Made by a program: the position numbers and the translations under genes. Positions 57,760 to 64,000 of a DNA stretch of 64,000 nt are shown piece after piece. Numbering within the stretch: position 1 is the stretch's first letter; each line of letters opens with the position of its first letter. Where the stretch lies: the NCBI GenBank assembly GCA_033980235.1, contig CM067070.1, positions 1,692,478 through 1,756,477 of the forward strand, given 5' to 3'. Origin of the DNA: Diadema setosum (taxonomy: Eukaryota > Echinodermata > Echinoidea > Diadematoida > Diadematidae). Below the pieces are notes generated by a model that saw only the letters and a program-made list of their open reading frames with translations, did no database searches and was not told where the DNA came from.

Positions 57760-59040
57760 TATAAGCAAATGCCGAATTGCTCTCTATCAATTGATAGGTT
57801 TCATCGGCAGACAACATGGGTGGGTGGGGGGGGGGGGAACAACAATTGAGAAGTGTTCATGGTAGATTTTATAATGGCTATAATCAATAATCAATGTACA
57901 TGTATGAGTCTCATTGGTTCAGTTTTGTCTGTTTTGCTGTAATAAGCAAAAATGCAAGTGCTGCACAGTGTGCGTATTTGCTGAATTTGCTTGGAATAAG
58001 TTCGTCTTCATGTGATTGCGAGCATTTCTCCGCTTCGATTTATTTCTCATGATTATGTGTATTGTATTGTACGGGGATGGTAAAAAAAAAAAGAAGAACT
58101 GTACGCATCCATATCTCCCTATGAGTGAATGAGTGGTGCAGTGCCGACGAGGGTCCTACGCACGCTTTTGGAAATAATTAGAAGCAAGTCGTCCAGTCTC
58201 GTGAGATTTTAGCTTTGTATTTAACAACGGCATGGATTTGAAAGTCCACGAAAAAGACAGGCTGTACCAAGTGGTAGCACAGCAGCCTGCAACTCTGAGA
58301 TTGGCGATGACATGGCGTAATGAGACTTGCATACACCATGCCATACATGAAGCTGCTCCAGTGGAATGCCAAAAAAAAAAAAAAAAACACAAACAAACAA
58401 ACAAACTACGCATTGCACAGACACTGCAGAGAACTCGCTCAAATCAGGGAGGAGTCACCTCTCTGCACCGATGCATATTAAAATGGAGATCATACACATG
58501 CACACATATTCAAGCATAGATTTATATGCGATAACCAGGTGCATGTGCTATATTAGAATATCTTACCCTATAATTTTTAATCTTTCTATTACTTTTTCTG
58601 TGCTCATTCAGGCTTAATGCAAGAATTCAACGTTTAAAAGGAATGACACCTTAATTCATGTTTCCCACTGATAATCGCATTATCAGTACAAGCCACATGT
58701 AATCCACGGACTGATTGTCAGACGACTGAAAGTGCAAGTTTCAATTTGTCTTACAAATGTGAATATTAATAATATTTACATTAGAACCGTTTGTCACTGT
58801 CCATCGCTTCCTTCGCACTTCACAGTGAGACATATAAGCCGAAGTACTTTATTTCTTTTCGTGTCATTGGTCGTACTTGCCTGTATGCATTGAGACAGCA
58901 TGTTTTTGCAAACGACTGAAAGAATTATTGAGGTAATACATTACCTGTAATAATACAGTGAAGTCAATGAATGACGCAATGAATGGTTGTGATCTCTCAA
59001 TGAATACAGTAATTAAGACCACTAGTTCGTTTCCAATTGA
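57760..59040. other. Non-coding stretch
   Basis: G-run near 57822-57837 and A-runs near 58082 and 58370. Short ORFs around 58232-58420 on both strands are mutual shadows with no recognisable motif. Confidence 0.5.
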
Positions 59041-59071
59041 GTATGCTAAAAGTTATCTATGTCACATGCGT

Positions 59072-59099
59072 ATATATATATATATATATATATATATAC
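59072..59099. repeat. (TA)n microsatellite
   Basis: About 14 TA units. Confidence 0.95.
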
Positions 59100-59227
59100 T
59101 TGGTGATTCTATCCTTCTATGAAGAGTGCTCGATATCCTGAAAGGAAGAGCTTTAGACATACTTATACGGATGAACCTGCTGTCAACCGAGTGAACTTGT
59201 TCCAATAGTTCTATATATAAATACACG

Positions 59228-60095
<868 letters not shown>

Positions 60096-60100
60096 CCCCT

Positions 60101-60146
<46 letters not shown>
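60096..60146. repeat. (CT)n microsatellite
   Basis: CCCTCC-rich start, then about 17-19 CT units to TTTCTCG. Confidence 0.95.
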
Positions 60147-60150
<4 letters not shown>

Positions 60151-61110
60151 TCACTGTAATGATGTAATGACGAGTTCTACCAAAAAGTTGGGTGAGTGGT
60201 AATCTCGGTGCTTTCAATACATTGACACGTTTGTACCCAATTGCTTGCCATCCCGTATTGTTCCGTATCGAGACAAAAGGAAGTGATGGATGATCAGGTG
60301 CTGTTGCTGATTTGCAAGGCATGAATCAGCTATTGAATAGGCTGCACGCGTCTTTTGCAAAGTTTAATAGCATACTTAGAAATCAGTAGCAGATAATAAA
60401 CTGAGGCTACGCCTTTCGCAAAGATAGGAGGAAAGGCTTCAAGGAAAAAAATGCCTGTATATGGGACTGTTTCTCTGGGATCAACGACGTGCCCATAATG
60501 AACTACACAACTTCGTCAAGAAAGGAAAAATTACAAAAGCTGGTTGTCAATATAATTATGCTTGGTTTTCAGCTGAATTCCAAACAAATGAAAGATGATA
60601 TGCATAACTTGGGCAGTAACTTCTTATGTGTAAAATATGCGTCATCACAGTTTATTCTTTGAGAACTATGTCACAAAGAAAGTACAATATACCGCGAAGT
60701 CAAGACGAAATAATGTGAATTTGTAGCAAAACTTATCCAAAGTATTTGCGGCGATAGAAAGGATAAAGAAAATCAAAATGAAATGAAGGAATGTCAGGAC
60801 AATACAGAAACTTTATCGAAGGCAAGTAAACATGAAAAAAAATTATACTTCGAAAAGTGTAATGATATATCAAAGAATCACAAGCATTGAACATGTCTTA
60901 ACGATTATCTTGTCAGTTTTACACACCCCAAATTATCACAAAACCTGACAACTTGGGCATACGAGGTTGTATTTGCCCTGAATTGGGAAGGGTTTGTATG
61001 ATAGAAGTGTATTCCACAAGATTCCAACTTTTTTCTTCAAGGTATTCATTCGTTCATTCCTTAATAACTGACATTATATCGACCTCTTTCCAGGAAGAGG
61101 CGATTCTACT
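60147..61110. other. Non-coding stretch
   Basis: AT-rich, no supportable gene. Confidence 0.5.
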
Positions 61111-61112
61111 TC

Positions 61113-61174
<62 letters not shown>
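61113..61174. repeat. (TG)n microsatellite
   Basis: About 30 uninterrupted TG units. Confidence 0.95.
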
Positions 61175-61175
<1 letters not shown>

Positions 61176-62295
61176 CTTTGTAGTTTTCCTAGCTAAGTAA
61201 CATTTTTTTAAGTGAAGTTTCCTCAGTCCTCTGCATTTTCGTGTTCGTGACATCTTTCCCCAATTTTAATAATCCAAACAATGGTCTTCATCAGGATGTT
61301 GATTTTTAACAACCATCATTTTCTATTAAAAATTGATAACTTTTCAATGAATTGTTCGCTTTTTCTCAAGCTCCATAAACTGGTCTGCTTTTCAACATTC
61401 ACGTTAGACACAGAGGGAAAAGTGCATGACGTTGCTGTCGGTAGAGGTGTAGCTGTAGGTTTTTAATATCTACTTTACACTTGCAGTATCATTATCATTA
61501 CCTGTTTTATCATTTATTTTTTTTAGTGGTTCAACTCTATACGGGCAGCTGTCTTTCCAATCCGCTTTTATAGCAAAGAGAGTTAAGAATGACACATGAT
61601 GATAACGGTATGTAAAATAACAAGCATGAAACATTATCTAAACATGAAATTGTCATTCCAAATCAATATTTGATCGTGAAATTCTTTCATTGCTTTTATA
61701 CGAAAAGAATAGCACAATAACATACTTTTTTTCTTCGATTACGCATACAAAATTCATTTTTGTTTCTTTTTTTCGACAGAACAAAACTTTCTCCTTTAAG
61801 AAAATTTAATTCATTGATACGGCGATCATTCATATCTTTCTCGATCTGTGATATCATTAGACTTTGAAAAAAAAAGTTTTAAAGAAATTATCTCCATTTC
61901 AACGGTAAATGTCGTTTTGATCCACATTGTATTTACGATAAAACAGATACTACATTTTCTCTTTCTGTCTGTCTGTGCATTTCTGTCTGTCTCTCCCTAC
62001 GTCCCCCTTCCTGTCTTTAAACCTTTTTATCCCCTATAAAACAATCCCGTATTATACGAACATAACCCTACGGGGAGGGGGTAGTACTACATCACGTACT
62101 CCTCATGTATTAAAACAAAAACACGTCTCGATTTCGTGCAAGAGCACTGGACTTGTAAAATCATCACACGCATCCGTTTGTATTTCGCCACTGACTCCCT
62201 TTGTTGCTCGTATTTTTTTAAAATCTCGTTTGATGTATCAGTATGGGATTAATTACTATAAACAATTATATAGAGGATACATAGAAATTAAACCT
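61175..62295. other. Non-coding stretch
   Basis: CTGTCTGT-type low complexity at about 61964-61996 and a diverged match to 54700-54731 at about 61905-61935. No gene supported. Confidence 0.5.
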
Positions 62296-62559
62296 CCGAA
62301 TGACAGGTATAAACTCTAGGTAGTCCCGAAGATCAAATTCTTCGCAGGTATATTTGATAATCACAGGCCTACGAAATGCCGGAAGATATGACGTTTCTGA
62401 TATATTAAAAAGAAAAAAGACAGAATAAACACGCATGCATTGCATGTGAAGAACACAAACACCAAAATGGTCGCGGAAAGAATGATGGGAGAAGAATACA
62501 AACTTTCCAAAATATCTTTCTTCTAGAGGAACAGATCTGTGGATATGTTGCATGTGTGT

Positions 62560-62562
62560 GTT

Positions 62563-62601
<39 letters not shown>
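62560..62601. repeat. (TG)n microsatellite
   Basis: GT-rich run in block B, longer than in the first copy. Confidence 0.9.
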
Positions 62602-62606
<5 letters not shown>

Positions 62607-62729
62607 GTGTGTGTTTGTGTAAGAGTTGACTTGTTTGTCATTTATACTATTAAAAAGTAATTAGTTGAACGTCCATATGTATTGATATTGATATCATACT
62701 GCTATCTCAATGACATCAAGCTGCATGTT

Positions 62730-62776
62730 AAATATATAATATATATATATACATATATATATGTATATATATATAT

Positions 62777-62812
<36 letters not shown>
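62730..62812. repeat. (TA)n-(TG)n compound microsatellite
   Basis: Counterpart of 56545-56646, with different lengths. Confidence 0.9.
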
Positions 62813-62815
<3 letters not shown>

Positions 62816-62972
62816 ACTGGCGGTTTGTCTCTCATTAGGTATGCATTGTAGCCCCGTGTATAGTTTTGTATGATCTAAGATTCCGTGATTATTTTTTCTC
62901 CTCCATGATCGCTCTATGACTTTTTATAATTAGTATCTCTCGAAATCTTTCCCACTGTCTAAGTTTTTTATT

Positions 62973-64000
62973 ATAAACGTATTCGCTTGCCCTCCCCAGC
63001 TAAACTTCGTATTTCTATAACGGAGCACATTTCTGTTGTTTTTCTATATTAATTCTTTGTCATGATTTTAGCTGTGATCATGTTCGTTCTATAGAAAGCA
63101 AATTTTGCATTGTAGACTTTATATAACAAGTTTAGGACCTGAATATTTACTTCATGATAACGAAATTTTGATAAATATATTCGTTCTCAAGGATGGACTA
63201 CGTCACTGAGATTACACGTACGTTTGTACGTTCATTTACGAGAGATGGAAACATTGTTTTCTTTGATTCCTCAGTATGAGAAGATAAACAAGCTTATATA
63301 ATTGAGAATTGGTAATATCTATTCAGGATTTGGAAGAGGAGTTTGTTCTCGACATGAAATTGCTGTTTGTTGTGAGTAGAATGCGTTTCCGACTCAAGAG
63401 AGCTGCATTGTTCCATATCTTGTTTGTTCCGAACGTCCGTGAGCTACATGCGAACCTCCGTGATGAAAACTATGCTATGTTTGTTGGGTTATAGAGACTG
63501 CCCAGATGAGATACATCTGAAAAAGGTATATTGTTATTTGGGAGTAAGGATTGAAGTATGGGATAGTGAAATAAGAGGTGAAAATATTGAGTTTCTGTAA
63601 AATGCGCGTAAAGTTTAAGAAAGTGTTTAGCGGAAGAGCAATATTTCCACAGAAATGACGAATTTAGTTAAATCATCAGTTGTCTACCATTACGTACAGG
63701 TTAAGAGTACAAGCTTGATATTCTGCAATCACGTACACATGTCCCTTCAGATATTTCGTTAGGATTTTGAACTGAATCAGATCTTTGGAAACTATGTTAA
63801 ATGGTATTCAAATGTATGTGCAGTACTATTCCTCACGGACGTTCGCTGCTCTGGACATGGTAAATTTCAGCGGTGAATAAAAACTTGTTCCTCTGGGAAA
63901 ATCCTAGTATAATTGGGTTCATATTAAAGCTTGAGTTATACTCTTTCAGGTAAGATGAATGATTTGGTGAATTTCCTACTTTTTGAATTTTGCCTTGTTT
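62973..64000. other. Non-coding flank with GAACGTCCGTGA motifs
   Basis: Motif matches at 63431-63442 and 63452-63465 (21 bases apart) and an inverted one at 63832-63846. Otherwise AT-rich with one weak ORF near 63309-63494 that overlaps the motifs. No gene is supported. Confidence 0.5.

Larger units (their letters stand above)
62296..62972 (-). repeat. Duplicated block B, second copy, with exon-like frame
   Basis: Partner of 56095-56812. On the minus strand, a strong polypyrimidine tract ending ATATATCAG (about 62396-62415) precedes an open frame with SYLPAFRRPVIIKYTCEEF and DLRDYLEFIPVIR. Against the other copy, several differences are third-position silent (Ala, Arg, Tyr codons), suggesting former coding constraint. 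A hydrophobic frame lies upstream (SPIILSATILVFVFFTCN). It could be an exon of the same gene family as the 57057-57758 ORF; family not recognised. Confidence 0.5.

Overview
This window is eukaryotic, AT-rich, intron-bearing DNA, most likely from a marine invertebrate deuterostome (an echinoderm such as a sea urchin is my best guess). The guess rests on the dense AGGTCAAAGGTCA-type repeats, Helitron-like elements with CCTCCGCC termini, many hairpin MITEs, long (TG)n/(TA)n microsatellites and a tyrosine-recombinase element with an SGNH hydrolase. There are no prokaryotic operons and no long host ORFs; most of the window is mobile or repetitive DNA.

Layout. (1) 1-4788: non-coding flank with a possible inverted repeat (4-430), a GAGTGAAAATTTTCACTC-type MITE (1009-1272), microsatellites, and a cluster of a GAACGTCCGTGA-like motif (2220-3654). 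(2) 4789-8649 plus 53061-53218, minus strand: a decayed tyrosine-recombinase (YR) element. In its own reading direction it has a gag-like ORF (start ATG at 53218), a YR catalytic domain (about 8000-7322), an SGNH hydrolase (about 7000-6567), then three families of short tandem repeats (6341-4789). Reverse transcriptase and RNase H are absent. (3) 8650-53060: a 44.4-kb array of three head-to-tail, near-identical units (18,058, 13,176 and 13,177 bp) sitting inside the gag-like ORF. It is flanked by a perfect GCGC (or GCGCC) direct repeat, and the gag frame is uninterrupted if the array and one repeat copy are removed. (4) 53219-64000: upstream region of the YR element, then a microsatellite-rich region holding a mosaic of duplicated blocks. 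These carry minus-strand coding-like exons, including a 233-codon ORF at 57057-57758.

Each array unit has a left terminus of 11-bp TTAGG-containing repeats, a CpG-rich promoter-like block with an NRF1-type site and a POU/octamer palindrome, and several spliceable but stop-containing exons ending in a Pro/Glu-rich 3-prime exon. It then carries a series of older insertions: Helitron-like elements, TTAA-flanked MITEs, a tRNA-like SINE dimer, a CR1/L2-type LINE 3-prime end and minisatellites. Its right terminus is a polypyrimidine tract. Copy 1 alone carries a 4,874-bp non-autonomous element with 1.1-kb terminal inverted repeats and an ACTCT target duplication; copies 2 and 3 keep the intact empty site.

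The most interesting object is the array: a gene-like, transposase-less 13-kb segment that looks as if it entered a YR element precisely and then (or already) existed as a clean trimer. The near identity of the copies means an assembly or haplotype artefact must be excluded first. Nothing here supports a working protein-coding system in the array; the only ORFs with recognisable family motifs are the broken YR, SGNH and gag-like ones.
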